Source: Azorinus chamasolen | Taxonomy: Eukaryota; Mollusca; Bivalvia; Cardiida; Solecurtidae | Length of the DNA: 64,000 nt | Direction: 5' to 3' | Assembly: GCA_963576725.1 (NCBI GenBank) | Contig: OY755241.1 | Coordinates: forward strand, 55,304,484-55,368,483 | Notes under the pieces: generated by a model | Told to the model about the DNA's origin: nothing | The model's database searches: none | Seen by the model: only the letters and a program-made list of their open reading frames with translations | Program-made: the position numbers and the translations under genes | Shown here: piece by piece, positions 21,818 through 31,957 of the stretch | Position numbering within the stretch: the first letter of the stretch is position 1 | Layout: the number at the start of each line of letters is the position of its first letter

Positions 21818-22045
21818 ATAACTCTTTCCTCCATAAATATGCCTTTCTACGCCTCTATAAATGTCACTTTTTGAAACCATTGTTATAAATAGAGCATTTG
21901 CTCCATAGGAGCAAATGCTCTATTTATCACAATGGTTTCAGAACTATAAAATTCTGAAAATTTCCTTTTCTCTAGTTAATGCTCCTTCTCGGTAGATTTA
22001 TTCAAAGAGGTTGGATCTAAAAATAGCCTATGAGGGAATGGGTTT
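21818..22045 (+). mobile_element. Family D MITE
   Basis: ATAACTCTTTCCTCCATAAA to GGGAATGGGTTTTAA. The apex is GCTCCATAGGAGC. Confidence 0.87.
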
Positions 22046-22160
22046 TAAAGAAAGTCTGTCTCTTGAATGTTGTGTAAATTACATAGCATGCAATGAGTTG
22101 AAATAAGTTCTGAAATGTGGCCCAGATTGAATGGAGGAGTATGTTGAAGATGATTGTATG

Positions 22161-22409
22161 TTAACCCTTTTCTCCATGAATATTCATGTCAGAAATAAGG
22201 CCATCATGAATATTAATTAGTTTAAGTTTTACAATGGTTCATGAGCACAGGAATGTTTGCCCAAGACAGAAAATGTAGAATCATATCTATATTGTATCAT
22301 AAGCAAACAGAGCAGACCCTGATAAGATTGCTCCTACAGGAGCCATCTGATCTGGGCTTACTCTATTTGCAAAGGCGTAGAAAAGCGTATTTATGGAGTA
22401 AAGGGTTGA
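22161..22409 (+). mobile_element. Family A TTAA MITE, full length
   Basis: TTAACCCTTTTCTCCATGAA to TATGGAGTAAAGGGTTGA. The hairpin lies at 22304-22371. Confidence 0.9.
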
Positions 22410-22458
22410 TATGTATTTACACATGAGATGTATTGTCAGCGTGCATAGAGTTAATATA

Positions 22459-22640
22459 GAAGAAACTGCCTGTAGCGACCACATAGTGATCAAACAGAGG
22501 TCTGTATGAATAAGTGGTTGCTTAATGCAGGAAGAAAATGCTGTAGCAGAGCTTTCCGCATCTTTTTCATACTGCACTGAGGTACCAAGTGTCCCAAAAA
22601 TTCAGAATTCACATTGTAGGTGGTTGCTGTAGACAGGTTG
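22459..22640. mobile_element. T2 MITE, decayed
   Basis: AGTGGTTGCTTAATGCAGGA faces a decayed right arm (CATACTGCACTGAGG). The termini are barely recognisable. Confidence 0.6.
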
Positions 22641-22759
22641 TTCTGTAGGTGACTTATTTGTTACAGAATTTTTACTGTTACTGTTACTGATAGTACAAAT
22701 GTAATTTATTTGTATCTAGCAGAGCAAGAGTCTCTCTTACCAAGAGATACAGGTGTGTT

Positions 22760-23165
22760 TTCAAATAGTAAAATCGTTATTTCTCCACCAGACCCTAATT
22801 ATAATTGTGACCAATCTTTAGGACCCCTCTCGAGGATATGATATTAACCTTTTCCTTCATATATTGAAATGTGTTTTCACACATAGATTGCAAGCAGAGT
22901 AGACCCAGATCAGACAGCTACTATAGAAGCGATCTGATCAGGGTCTGCTTTGTTTGCTAATGGAAGTTGAAAGATCTGTCTTTTCACTTTCTAAAATGGC
23001 TACAATTTTCCACTTTTCATATTTCATTTGTGTCTATTATGTCCACGAATATTCGTTAGGTAATAAAATTTGGAATTAACATAGAACAGGGAAAGGGTTA
23101 AAGAGGAGTCACAACATAGGGTTTGGTTGAGAAATAGATGAGCAATTTTTGAAAATGTTTAAATT
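22760..23165. repeat. Family K fold-back split by a MITE
   Basis: The left arm (TTTCTCCACCAGACCC) runs to GACCCCTCTCGAGG near 22835. The right arm resumes at GAGGAGTCACAACATAGG (23103). A family B element occupies the apex. Confidence 0.85.
22844..23101 (+). mobile_element. Family B MITE at the apex of a K fold-back
   Basis: TTAACCTTTTCCTTCATATA to GGGAAAGGGTTAA, with both TTAA ends intact. Confidence 0.9.
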
Positions 23166-23398
23166 TACACATCTTATCTGAGTCCTTTAATATAGTATAA
23201 TGATATCAGTTTCTACTTTCAGCATGGCAAAGCAGTTTTTATCCACACAGATCCGGTTTTGAATATTATTTTGTATCTATGTGATGTGTACAAAGACATT
23301 TTGAAATATTTTTGAAATTATCCAGAATGATAAAATAAGAGTGTGTTAATAATGTATGCACTTGCATGTGTTAACTGTTCATTACTTATCATGCTACT

Positions 23399-23658
23399 TT
23401 AACCCATTCCCTCATATTGACCCCTTGTGATGCCTCTGTAGAAGTCACTTTTTGAAACCATTGTAATAAATAGAGCATTATTTTGCTCTATAGGAGCAAA
23501 TGCTCTATTTATCACAATGGTTTTTACAAAATTCTATCACAATGGTTTCAAAACTACACAACTCAAAAATTTCTCTTTTCTCTAATAAATGCTCCTTTTT
23601 TGGTAGATTTATTCAAAGAGGCTGGATCTAAAAAATAGCCTATGAGGTAATGGGTTGA
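23399..23658 (+). mobile_element. Family D MITE with a reduplicated arm
   Basis: TTAACCCATTCCCTCATATT to GAGGTAATGGGTTGA. CTATTTATCACAATGGTTTT is followed by a second ATCACAATGGTTTCAAAACT. The left arm also has an ATTTTGC insertion. Confidence 0.87.
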
Positions 23659-23767
23659 TATGTTACAGAGGTTTTAATTCGTATAATTTTGAACGCTGTT
23701 CATATATTTGACATACTTTAGATTTCTAGCAGCTAGTAGATTGTGCTAATACTAACATTGAGAAGTG

Positions 23768-24237
23768 TACAGGAGAACCTGCTTATAGTGACCACATAAT
23801 AAACATTATATAAGATATTATAATTATATTGCACCGATAAGAGCAGGTGGATGCTTAATGCAGGATGAAAGTAATACAGAATGCTCCAAAAGGAGCTTAC
23901 TGCATAACTTTCATTCTGCATTAAGACACCACCTGTCTTAACTCTTTACACAATGAATATTTATGTAAGAAGTAATGACACTCTGAGTATTAATCAAATT
24001 GATTTTTATAATAGTGCATGGAAACAGGACATTTTGGCCATGGCAGAAACTGTAGAATCATATCTCAATTATATCATTAGCAAACAGAGCCGACTCTGAT
24101 CAGACAACTCCTACAGGAGCCGTCTGATCTGGAACTACTCTGTTTGCAAATGTGTAGAAATGTGCATTTATGGAGTAAAGGTTTGAAAACCTATAATGAA
24201 ACTTAGTTTGGGTGTTCACTATACACAGGTTTTATTG
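23768..24237. mobile_element. T2 MITE split by a family A element
   Basis: It runs from CAGGAGAACCTGCTTATAGT to CAGGTTTTATTG with TA flanks. The right arm is interrupted at ACCACCTGTC|TTAA. Confidence 0.8.
23938..24186 (+). mobile_element. Family A MITE nested in T2
   Basis: TTAACTCTTTACACAATGAA to TATGGAGTAAAGGTTTGA. The apex is ACTCCTACAGGAGC. Confidence 0.88.
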
Positions 24238-24275
24238 TAGGTCTAATTTGTAGGTCTAATTTGCTTCCATTTTAG

Positions 24276-24341
24276 CATGAGTGAGTTGCTAGACCTGCCT
24301 AGGGATATATTAGTGCAGGTGTTGGACAATACGCGACAAAG
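24276..24341 (+). CDS. Plus-strand gene, exon 2 in window
   Basis: The acceptor TTGCTTCCATTTTAG and donor GTAGGA bound a 66-nt exon. Its first base completes a Gly codon from the previous exon; it then reads MSELLDLPRDILVQVLDNTR Q and ends after codon position 2. The frame continues exactly into 27992 (AG|T gives Ser). A short acidic-leucine helix is plausible. The Met here is probably internal, because the upstream exon keeps the frame. It could be an alternative start. Confidence 0.75.
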
Positions 24342-24410
24342 GTAGGACTGTCAACCTTTGAATGTTGAATTTTCAAGGTCCAGCATTGTTTTAGTCCTTT
24401 ACCATTATGC

Positions 24411-24636
24411 CATTCCCTCAAATTGACACCTTTTGATGCCTCTGTGTAAAAGTCTTTTTCTGAAACCATTGTGATAAATAGAACATTTTGCTCCACAAGA
24501 GCAAATGCTCTATTTATCACAATGGTTTCAAAACTACACAATTCTGAAAGTTTCCTTTTCTCAAGTTAATGCTCCTTTTCAGTAGATTTATTCAAAGAGG
24601 TAGGATATAAAAATAGCCTATGAGGTAATGGGTTAA
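24411..24636 (+). mobile_element. Family D TTAA MITE
   Basis: TGCCATTCCCTCAAATTGAC to GAGGTAATGGGTTAA. The left TTAA is lost. Confidence 0.87.
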
Positions 24637-24669
24637 CTGAGATGCCTTTACACACAGAGTTTACATGGA

Positions 24670-24784
24670 TCAAGCCCCAAAGTTATGATAGATTTTGCTT
24701 GAGTCTGAGATCATGCTCAAGCATCTGACCAATTAGAGACTTGAGCATGGTCTTGACACAGACTCAGAAGTTTTATAACCTTGG
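24670..24784. repeat. Unassigned inverted repeat
   Basis: ATCAAGCCCCAAAGTTATGA faces TTATAACCTTGGTC. The inner arms TTGCTTGAGTCTGAGATCAT and the facing GACTTGAGCATGGTCTTGAC are imperfect. It is unlike other families here. Confidence 0.65.
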
Positions 24785-24794
24785 TCCCAGATGA

Positions 24795-24916
24795 CTCTTC
24801 AGAATCATAAGCAAACAGAGCAGACCCTGATCAGATGGCTTCTACAGGAGCTGTCTTGACAGGGTCTGCTCTGTTTGCAAAGGTGTAGAAAGGCATATGT
24901 ATGGAGTAAAGGGTTA
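24795..24916 (+). mobile_element. Family A right half
   Basis: It starts at AATCATAAGCAAACAGAGCA and ends TATGGAGTAAAGGGTTAA. The left half is absent, replaced by the preceding inverted repeat. A decayed piece follows at 24930-25005. Confidence 0.8.
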
Positions 24917-25059
24917 AATGACAAAAAAAAAATGTAGACTTTAATCAGAGGGTTTTGATCTTAGTCTGCACTGTGTGCAAATGCTTTTTTTGGCATTCAA
25001 GGGGTTAACAAGAAAGATATTTTTGTTCCAACATGAGAATAGGTTCGTCAGATGGTTCA

Positions 25060-25130
25060 CACAAACAATGTAGACCCAGAACAACTACAGTATCTGTGAA
25101 GTCTGATCAGGGTCTACATTGTTCGTCAGT
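25060..25130. repeat. Family H hairpin
   Basis: AACAATGTAGACCCAGAACA faces TGATCAGGGTCTACATTGTT. The apex is lost. Confidence 0.75.
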
Positions 25131-25298
25131 TTGAATCATAAACTACAGCATACCAAGACTTCATTGCAAAATGCTTGCAACTACAGTTGGTGGGGGGGAG
25201 GGTGCATATTTATTAGAAAACAATTTGGAGCCAGATTAAAGGCCAAGTAATGTGGGATAGATTCAATAAAAAAAATGGACACATTTTGGAACACATTA

Positions 25299-25504
25299 GA
25301 GTAAAACCTCTCCAAACCGGAATTCTAATACAGAAGAATTTAGATACTTTCAGACAGGTGACTGCTTAATGCAAGGTGAAATTCATGCAGAAAACTCCTA
25401 GATTAGCTTTCTGCATGACTTTAACGATGTATTAAGCTGCAACCTGTCTCCAAAACCGATATTTATACCAAATTTAGTGTCCTGTTTAGAGAGGTTTTAC
25501 TGCA
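25299..25504. mobile_element. T3 MITE
   Basis: GAGTAAAACCTCTCCAAACC to GTTTAGAGAGGTTTTACTG. The hairpin CAGGTGACTGCTTAATGCAA is centred near 25400 on CTCCTAGATTAGC. The termini differ from T1 and T2 by CCAAACCGG. Confidence 0.85.
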
Positions 25505-25526
25505 TTTCATTTTTTTCATTATATGT

Positions 25527-25768
25527 AAAACCCTTTCCTTCATATAAATGCCTTTTTTATGCCTTTAAACAGATTATACCCAGATCAGATGACTCCTATA
25601 GGACCCCATCTCATCAGGGTCTACTCTGTTTGCTTATGGTATAATAAACATCTGATTCTGCAGTATCTGCTTTAAAAAAGATGTCCCTTGTTCTTATGTC
25701 TAAACAGTCAGCAAATAAATATTCATGATGTCTTTTCTTACATGAATATTCAACGGGGAAAGGGTTAA
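25527..25768 (-). mobile_element. Family C TTAA MITE
   Basis: AAACCCTTTCCTTCATATAA to CAACGGGGAAAGGGTTAA. The hairpin apex is CTCCTATAGGACC. Confidence 0.87.
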
Positions 25769-25843
25769 AACACAAAGTTACAACAGTTTTGCAATGAAGT
25801 TTTGATATCCTAATCCTGACTTCACCATCACATTCTGACACCA

Positions 25844-26056
25844 AATTCAACCCATCCCCTCATATTGACACCTTTTGATGCCTCAGTAAAGGTCACTTTT
25901 TGAAACCATCATGATAAATAGAGCAATTGCTCCACAGGAGCAAATGCTCTATTTATCACAATGGTTTCAAAACTACACATTTATAATCAATTCTCCTTTT
26001 CGGTAGATTTACTAATTGAGGTTGGATCTAAAAATAGCCTACGAGGGAATGGGTTA
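25844..26056 (+). mobile_element. Family D MITE
   Basis: TTCAACCCATCCCCTCATAT to GAGGGAATGGGTTAA. The apex is GCTCCACAGGAGC. Confidence 0.88.
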
Positions 26057-26214
26057 AAAAGAGTTGACTAGTCAAATCTACTATGTATACATTCTAAAAG
26101 TAATGTTTTGCACTAATAGAATTGAAATTGTTGATAATGATTTCAAACTTAATAGTAACATGTACTTGCAATGTAATATATTATTTTTTTATTTATTTTT
26201 TTTTCTTCCATAAC

Positions 26215-26745
26215 TTAACCCTTTAATACATATATACATATATCACTTTTTAACGTCTTCGCAAACAGAGCAGATCTAGATCAGGTGGCTACTGTAGGAG
26301 CTTTCTGATCTTGGTCTGTTCTGTTTGCTTATTTGATTGTATAATCATTTCAGAAGTAGTGACATCATTTTTGAAACTGTAGAATCATATCTACATGTAT
26401 ATTATTTTATAAGCAAACAGAGCAGACTGTGATTAACCCTTCGCTTGCTGTTCACGTCAATATACCTACCTGTAAATAGTGAAGACCCAGATGAGACAGC
26501 TCCTGCAGGAGCTGTCTCATCAGGGTCTGCACTATTTACAAGTTAATTGTGCAACCAGCGCACTCCACAGCAGTGATTTCACAGTGAAATACTTGTACAC
26601 AGTGAAGATATATGTAATTATACAACAGGGCATGGATAAAGAAGGAAAAATGTATTTTAAAATTCAGCAAGAGAAGGGTTAAACAACTCCTACAAGAGCT
26701 GTCTGATATGGGTCTACTCTGCATATTTTTGGAGTAAAGGGTTAG
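26215..26745. mobile_element. Composite of two family A pieces split by E
   Basis: TTAACCCTTTAATACATATA opens a minus-oriented A copy with its hairpin at 26270-26330. From about 26345 a plus-oriented copy follows. Its hairpin is interrupted at GCAGACTGTGA by family E and resumes at ACAACTCCTACAAGAGCTG. The end is TTTGGAGTAAAGGGTTA. Confidence 0.75.
26433..26682 (+). mobile_element. Family E TTAA MITE, copy 2, inside a hairpin
   Basis: TTAACCCTTCGCTTGCTGTT to CAGCAAGAGAAGGGTTAA, 250 bp, inserted in the left arm of a family A hairpin. Confidence 0.95.
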
Positions 26746-26927
26746 CCCTTTGCCTGAGAAACCTTTTGACAGCTTAGCAAATAGAGTAGACCCAGATCAG
26801 ACAGCTCCTTTTGGAACCAAGTTGTCTGATCAGGGTCTGCTGTGTTGGCTTATGGAATATGATAGATCTGTGCTATAATTTCAGTCATAGCCAAAACAAT
26901 TAATATTCATCAGATGAAGGGATAGTC
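26743..26927 (-). mobile_element. Family A MITE, decayed
   Basis: GTTAGCCCTTTGCCTGAGAA and then the hairpin at 26778-26850 (GCAAATAGAGTAGACCCAGA). The right end is eroded at AGATGAAGGGAT. Confidence 0.65.
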
Positions 26928-26966
26928 ATTTTAATTCAAATAGAAGGCACCATAATATGGTATATA

Positions 26967-27345
26967 CGGTTAAAACATATCTAAACCGGATGTTAAATTT
27001 AATATAAATACAGTAAAAACCCTCTAATGCTACCACTTAATGAATAAACATGGCTGTCTTTATAAGCAGGTGGTTGCTTAAGGCAGGAGCTTTCTGCATA
27101 ACTTTCACCCTACATTAAGCTACCACCTGCCTTTGCCACTGTGAATTATGCATACCCCTTTTTGCTGGTCGCATTACCGGGGTTTTACTGTATTTGTATT
27201 GGAGACAGGTGGCAACTTAAGGCTGGGCAAACCTCATTCAGAAAGCTCATCTAGGAGCTTTCTGCATGACTCTTAAGCAGCCACCTGCCTAAAAAGTATC
27301 TAAATTGTTCTTCACTAGAAATTCCAGTTTAGAGAGGTTTTACTG
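26967..27345. mobile_element. T3 MITE split by T2
   Basis: CGGTTAAAACATATCTAAAC to CCAGTTTAGAGAGGTTTTAC TG, TA-flanked. The T3 inner hairpin resumes at GGAGACAGGTGGCAACTTAA after the T2 insertion. Confidence 0.83.
27011..27190. mobile_element. T2 MITE nested in T3, arm deleted
   Basis: CAGTAAAAACCCTCTAATGC to ATTACCGGGGTTTTACTG, with TA on both sides. The left arm jumps from GCTTAAGGCA to GGAGCTTTCTGC at the apex. Confidence 0.9.
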
Positions 27346-27347
27346 TA

Positions 27348-27576
27348 TTAACCCTTTCCTCCATAAATACGCCTTTCTACGCCTCTGTAAAATTCACTTC
27401 TTGAAACCATTGTGATAAATAGAGCATTTGCTCCACTGGAGCAAATGCTCTATTTATCAAAATAGTTTCGATACTATACAATTCTAAATTTTTCCTTTTC
27501 TCTAGTAAACGCTCCTTTTCGATAGATTTATTGAAAGCGGTTGAGTCTAAAAAGAGCCTATGAGGGAAAGGGTTAA
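27348..27576 (+). mobile_element. Family D TTAA MITE, full length
   Basis: TTAACCCTTTCCTCCATAAA to GGGAAAGGGTTAA. The apex is GCTCCACTGGAGC. Confidence 0.92.
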
Positions 27577-27599
27577 AACATTCAGTAATTACCAAAAGT

Positions 27600-27705
27600 G
27601 TTCAGACAGACAAACTAAGACAGACAGTGCAGACCCAGATCACACAGCTCCTGAAGGGAGGCTCCTGTAGGGTCTTCACTATTTGTTACTATGTCAGTCT
27701 AATTA
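27600..27705. repeat. Family H hairpin
   Basis: CAGACAGACAAACTAAGACA flanks ACAGTGCAGACCCAGATC on the left. GGGTCTTCACTATTTG and CTATGTCAGTCTAATT stand on the right. GCTCCTGAAGGGAGGCTCCT shows an apex duplication. Confidence 0.75.
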
Positions 27706-27991
27706 AAAGTTGTCAAAATGATATCAAGTAGAACCAGCTTTAAACACCTGTAAATATGGAGAGTGATTGTGTTAGCAGTCAGAATGTTTAGGGTAATTAG
27801 GAATCTGCATGATACGAATGATGTTACTTAACATAATTAGTTAATAACAAATAACGTCTATCATAAATGAATCAGAATATTTTTATTTTCTTTTACAAAA
27901 ATCATTGACAAATATGACTAACTATCAGAACAATGATCTATTTGTATATTTACATATATTATTTATTGGTACACTATTTCCATGATTACAG

Positions 27992-28125
27992 TGACTTGAT
28001 GTCAAGGGACAAAATCCGGGAGATAATCCGAAGGTTTATGCCTCCGCAGCTGGATAGAGGATATACAAATATGTCATTGGCTAGCAATGATCTCTTGCAA
28101 CAAAAGAAACTCAATCTTCATGAAG
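27992..28125 (+). CDS. Plus-strand gene, exon 3 in window
   Basis: The acceptor CATGATTACAG and donor GTCAGA bound 134 nt. After a junction Ser the exon reads DLMSRDKIREIIRRFMPPQL, then DRGYTNMSLASNDLLQQKKL NLHE. The exon is charged and probably helical in its first half, the most conserved-looking part of the protein. It ends after codon position 1, matching the next exon's first two bases (G|GC, Gly). No named domain was recognised. Confidence 0.82.
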
Positions 28126-28136
28126 GTCAGATATTA

Positions 28137-28374
28137 AACCTTTAAACTCCATGAATATTCTTGTGATAGATAATTACTTTATGAATATTAATTAGATTAT
28201 TTTTTATATTGGCACATGGATACAAGAACTTTTTGCCATGGTAGAAACTGTAGAATCATATCTATATTATTTCATAAACAAACATAGCAGACCCTGATCA
28301 GACAGCTCCTATAGGAGCTGTCTGATCTGGGTTTACTCTTTTGGCAAAGACATAGAAATGCATACAGTAAAACC
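28137..28374 (+). mobile_element. Family A MITE, right tip replaced by T1
   Basis: TTTAAACTCCATGAATATTC through the hairpin at 28278-28346 to ACATAGAAATGCATA. The T1 element then starts and the family A terminus does not resume. Confidence 0.8.
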
Positions 28375-28610
28375 TCTCTATAACGACCATTAAATTACAT
28401 CAAGTGTATTTTGTTTTAAAGGCAGATGGCTGCTTAAAGCAAGGTGAAAGTAAAACAGAACGCTCCTCAGGTGGCTGCTTAAAGCAAGGTGAAAGTAAAA
28501 CAGAACGCTCCTATAGGAGCGTTTTACTTTCACCTTGCTTTAAGCAGCCACCTGCCCTAAATACCTAATAATTAACACAATTCAGTGGTCATTATAGAGA
28601 GGTTTTACTG
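28375..28610. mobile_element. T1 MITE with a reduplicated arm
   Basis: TA-flanked CAGTAAAACCTCTCTATAAC and inverse. The left arm (GGTGGCTGCTTAAAGCAAGG ... AACGCTCCT) is present twice in direct order. The second copy begins immediately after GCTCCT of the first. Confidence 0.9.
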
Positions 28611-28757
28611 TATATATACTACTTACAGTGGTTTACATAAAAATCTCCCAACAGGTAACTGGGAATCAAACTTTTCAATCCAGTCTACTGTCAATGTGTA
28701 CACACAATTTATTTCATGCAGTCTGACAGAAATGGCAAGAAGATCTGATCTACTCTG

Positions 28758-28986
28758 TTGACCTATTCCCTCATATTGACACCCTTTGATGCCTCTCTAA
28801 AAGTCATTTTTGAAACAATTGTGATAAGTAAAGCATTTGCTCCATAGGAGAAAATGTTCTGTTTATATAACAGTGGTTTCAAAACTACATAAATTCTGAT
28901 TTTTCCTTTTCTTTAGTAAATTCTTCATTTCAGATTTTTTTTTAAAGAGGTTGGGTCCTAAAATAACCTATGAGGGAATGGGTTAA
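28758..28986 (+). mobile_element. Family D MITE, diverged
   Basis: TTGACCTATTCCCTCATATT to GAGGGAATGGGTTAA. The right arm is decayed (GTTCTGTTTATATAACAGTG). Confidence 0.82.
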
Positions 28987-29040
28987 CATCTGGCAACAGA
29001 CAAAAAAATATCAAAAACCTTCTTGGCTGGATCTTCTCTG

Positions 29041-29245
29041 TTAACTTATATAAACTTTCCAAAACCGAAATTCGATAGAGAATAATCTAGGTCTTTTAAG
29101 GCAGGTGGTTGCTTAATGCAGGGTGAAAAGCATTCAGAAAGCACCCACTGAGCTTTCTGCATAACTTTCAACCTGCACTAAGCTGCCACCTGTCTGAAAG
29201 ATTGACAGTGATACTAATTTTAATGTCAAGTTAAGAGGAGTTTTA
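29041..29245. mobile_element. T3 MITE, decayed termini
   Basis: AACTTTCCAAAACCGAAATT to AAGTTAAGAGGAGTTTTATG. The hairpin CAGGTGGTTGCTTAATGCAG is centred near 29148. It ends 51 bases before the next exon. Confidence 0.72.
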
Positions 29246-29296
29246 TGAATGAGTGCCATTTTCTCTTCATTTGGCTCATTTTATGTGTAATTAAAG

Positions 29297-29503
29297 GCAA
29301 CAAGAATCTGCGACAGCCACAGCTGATGGAGACCAAACCTGTGTTTTTTCTTGATGATGACGTAATGGACGAGCCAGAGGATGAAGACCTTCAGCGGAGT
29401 GCAAGTCCATACGGCTCACTGAAAGACCTGTACCTCGGGAGATTGTCACATTCCAGGGAGTTTGCAAAGTACAAGAAACCATTGCCCTCGATAACTGACA
29501 AAG
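29297..29503 (+). CDS. Plus-strand gene, exon 4 in window
   Basis: The acceptor GTAATTAAAG is weak and the donor GTATGT good; 207 nt. It reads NKNLRQPQLMETKPVFFLDD, then DVMDEPEDEDLQRSASPYGS and LKDLYLGRLSHSREFAKYKK PLPSITDK. An acidic patch (DDDVMDEPEDED) is followed by a Ser/Tyr-rich basic stretch. RSAS is a plausible basophilic-kinase site (inference). Phase 1 enters and phase 1 leaves, agreeing with both neighbours. Confidence 0.85.
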
Positions 29504-29549
29504 GTATGTGAATGATAATGATTATTATAAAACTAATGGTTAGAAAACA

Positions 29550-29718
29550 AGCATGTTCAAATGCCATTATAAATCTTCAGCTGAAAAATATTCATGATGT
29601 CATTATTTCTTACATGAATATTCAATAGGGAAAGGGTTAATGCAGGATGAAGAAAATGTACAAAGCTGCCAGAGAGCTTTCTGTATTGCTTTTGTCCTGC
29701 ATTTAGCTACCTGCTGTC
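29550..29718. mobile_element. Family C right end plus T2 hairpin fragment
   Basis: CCATTATAAATCTTCAGCTG to CAATAGGGAAAGGGTTAA (29640) is a family C right end. It runs into a T2 hairpin piece (AATGCAGGATGAAG ... GTCCTGCATTTAGCTACC) at the TTAA. Confidence 0.7.
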
Positions 29719-29945
29719 TTAACCCTTTCCTCCATAAATACGCCTTTCTACGCCTCTGTAAAATTCACTTTATGAAACCATTGTGATAAATAGAGCATTT
29801 GCACCTATAGGAGCAAATGCTCTATTTATCACACTGGTTTAAAAACTACTCAATTCTAAACTTTTCCTTTTCTCTAGTAAATGCTCCTTTTCGGTAGATT
29901 GATTCAAAGGAGTGTCTTAAAATAGCCTATGAGGTAATGGGTTAA
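29719..29945 (+). mobile_element. Family D TTAA MITE, full length
   Basis: TTAACCCTTTCCTCCATAAA to GAGGTAATGGGTTAA. The apex is GCACCTATAGGAGC. Confidence 0.92.
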
Positions 29946-30020
29946 AGACTCAGAATTAGACTTTTCTTGACGGTCACTTTAAACAGGTTTTTCATTCTTG
30001 TATCTATTTTTTCTCACCAG

Positions 30021-30161
30021 GTGGCAGAGCAGTCAGTGCTGGTGAAGCGGGAACCAGCAAGATTCCTTCCATATCCCTTGGACTCCCAGAACTGCCCAGC
30101 GGTATTCGGCAAACAAAACCCTTTACATATAACAAGAAGAATGATTTTGACTTTACCCTTG
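30021..30161 (+). CDS. Plus-strand gene, exon 5 in window
   Basis: The acceptor TTTTTTCTCACCAG and donor GTAAGT are both strong; 141 nt. It reads GRAVSAGEAGTSKIPSISLG, then LPELPSGIRQTKPFTYNKKN DFDFTL. Low complexity at the start gives way to a more structured FTYNKKNDFDFTL. Phase 1 at both ends. Confidence 0.87.
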
Positions 30162-30226
30162 GTAAGTTCTAATGTTTAAGACCTTTTTAGAATATTTTCA
30201 GCTAAATTGGATTCTGAATATTTCGC

Positions 30227-30455
30227 TTAACCCATTCCCTCATATTGACGCTTTTTGACGCCTCTTTAAAAGTCACTTTTTGAAACCGTTGTGATAAATA
30301 GAGCATTTGCTCCATAGGAGCAAATGCTCAATTTATCACAATGGTTTCAACATTACACAAATCTGAAAAAATCCTTTCCTTTAGTAAATGCTCCTTTTTG
30401 GTAGATGTATTCAAAGAGATAGGATCTAAAAATAGTCTATGAAGTAATGGGTTGA
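30227..30455 (+). mobile_element. Family D TTAA MITE
   Basis: TTAACCCATTCCCTCATATT to GAAGTAATGGGTTGA. The apex is GCTCCATAGGAGC. Confidence 0.9.
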
Positions 30456-30494
30456 AAGTTGAATGTATTGTTATTGCAATATTTTGTAGCTAAT

Positions 30495-30649
30495 AGACAG
30501 AGCTACAGATAAAGGTGCATACCCAAATACTAAAACAGTCATTTCTCCACCAAACCCTATACTGTGACCAATTTTAAAGAGTGGTGACAGTATAGGGTTT
30601 GTTGAAGAAATAAAGAAGTTATTTATTTAAAATGATTTGATTTATGCAT
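30495..30649. repeat. Family K fold-back, apex deleted
   Basis: TTTCTCCACCAAACCCTATA runs to GACCAATTTTAAAGAGTGGT. The TCGTCTC apex and part of the left arm are gone. Confidence 0.85.
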
Positions 30650-30690
30650 CTTATCTGGACCTCTGTAATATATCAAAACAGGATTTTCTT

Positions 30691-30906
30691 TTAACCCTTT
30701 CCTCCATAAATACGCCTTTCTGCGCCTCTGTAAAAATCACCTGTTGAAACCATTGTGATAAATAGAGCATTTGCTCCTATAGGAGCAAATGCTCTATTTA
30801 TCACAATGGTTTCAAACTACAAAATTCTAAAATGTTCCTTTTCTCTAGTAAATGCTCCTTTTTGGTAGATTTAGGTCTAAAAATAGCCTATAGAGGAATG
30901 GGTTAA
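30691..30906 (+). mobile_element. Family D TTAA MITE
   Basis: TTAACCCTTTCCTCCATAAA to GAGGAATGGGTTAA. The apex is GCTCCTATAGGAGC. A short deletion removes TTATTCAAAGAGGTTGG. Confidence 0.92.
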
Positions 30907-31686
30907 TATAACCTCTTTGTTAGTATGATAATATTCATTAGGATTCAATCTGTTTTATATTCTTGTCAAGTATATGAAAAGAATTTGATGAAAAAAAACT
31001 TCTTTGTCTGTTGTCATCATGATTTTGTTGTCATCTTCATCATCACACTTTCTTTGTTCGAGGCATATCACTTATACTTTGTTACTCAGGAATATCAATT
31101 TTGGTGTGTATGTACATTTTTACACTGTGAAGTTTCATTTGACCTTTACCTTGACCTCACTTTATTATACTTTCTTCATCAATAGCATAATTTTATATAT
31201 CTTATGCTATGTCCCTTAAGAACATTAAATTTTGTATATGGGTACCTCTTAACAAATCCTTTCCAGTGGTCTGTGACATTGACCTTTGACTTCAGCAATT
31301 TAAAAAAAAACCAAACACTTTCTTTGTCTAGGTCATATTTGCTATAGTATGTCACATAGGAATATCAGATATGATGTGTGTATGCTAATGTTACACAGCC
31401 AGGAACATTACCTGTATGTCTGTGACTTTGTGCATCTCGATTGAACATGACACTTTCTAATGACAGCTGCGAAAGATACAGGCAATACAGGAGTTCCACG
31501 AACCACTTTTCTACTTGTATATAAAAGTTAATTGTGTTTAAAGTAATAAATTATGATTTCATGTTGTTTTCAGGAAGATCAATTGGTACATTAAAGACTT
31601 ACATACATATTTCCAGAGTTCCAGATAAGATACTTAAATTGATATGCTGTCAAGAATATTTTCTTTATGGATAAAAACAACAACAA
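30907..31686. other. Unassigned; weak long tandem repeat
   Basis: GGAATATCAATTTTGGTGTG (31090) and GGAATATCAGATATGATGTG (31359), with GACATTGACCTTTGACTTC between, suggest two or more diverged core units of a HINE-like array. No clear ends were found. Overlapping open frames at 30925-31219 are leucine/tyrosine-rich, without splice support. Confidence 0.4.
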
Positions 31687-31851
31687 ACATTTTCAAGAAT
31701 ATTTTTCTTTATTTCTCCACCAAACCCTATGTTGTGACCACTCTTTAGAATTGTCTCTTCAAAACCATTCTAAAGAGTGGTCACAACATAGGGTTTGGTG
31801 GAGAAAGGATGATTTTAGCATTTGAGTATGCACCTTTATCTGTTGCTCTGG
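31687..31851. repeat. Family K fold-back, full length
   Basis: CATTTTCAAGAATATTTTTC to GCACCTTTATCTGTTGCTCT. Near-perfect arms meet at GTCTCTTCAAAACCATTC near 31757. Confidence 0.92.
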
Positions 31852-31957
31852 TTTCCTAATTTCTCTAAGTATTTGGACACCGAATCTCCCCTCTCCACTT
31901 GTTTGTAAAGCTGAGTACATGTGTACTTCATTTTGGCTTCGATTTTACGCTAACATA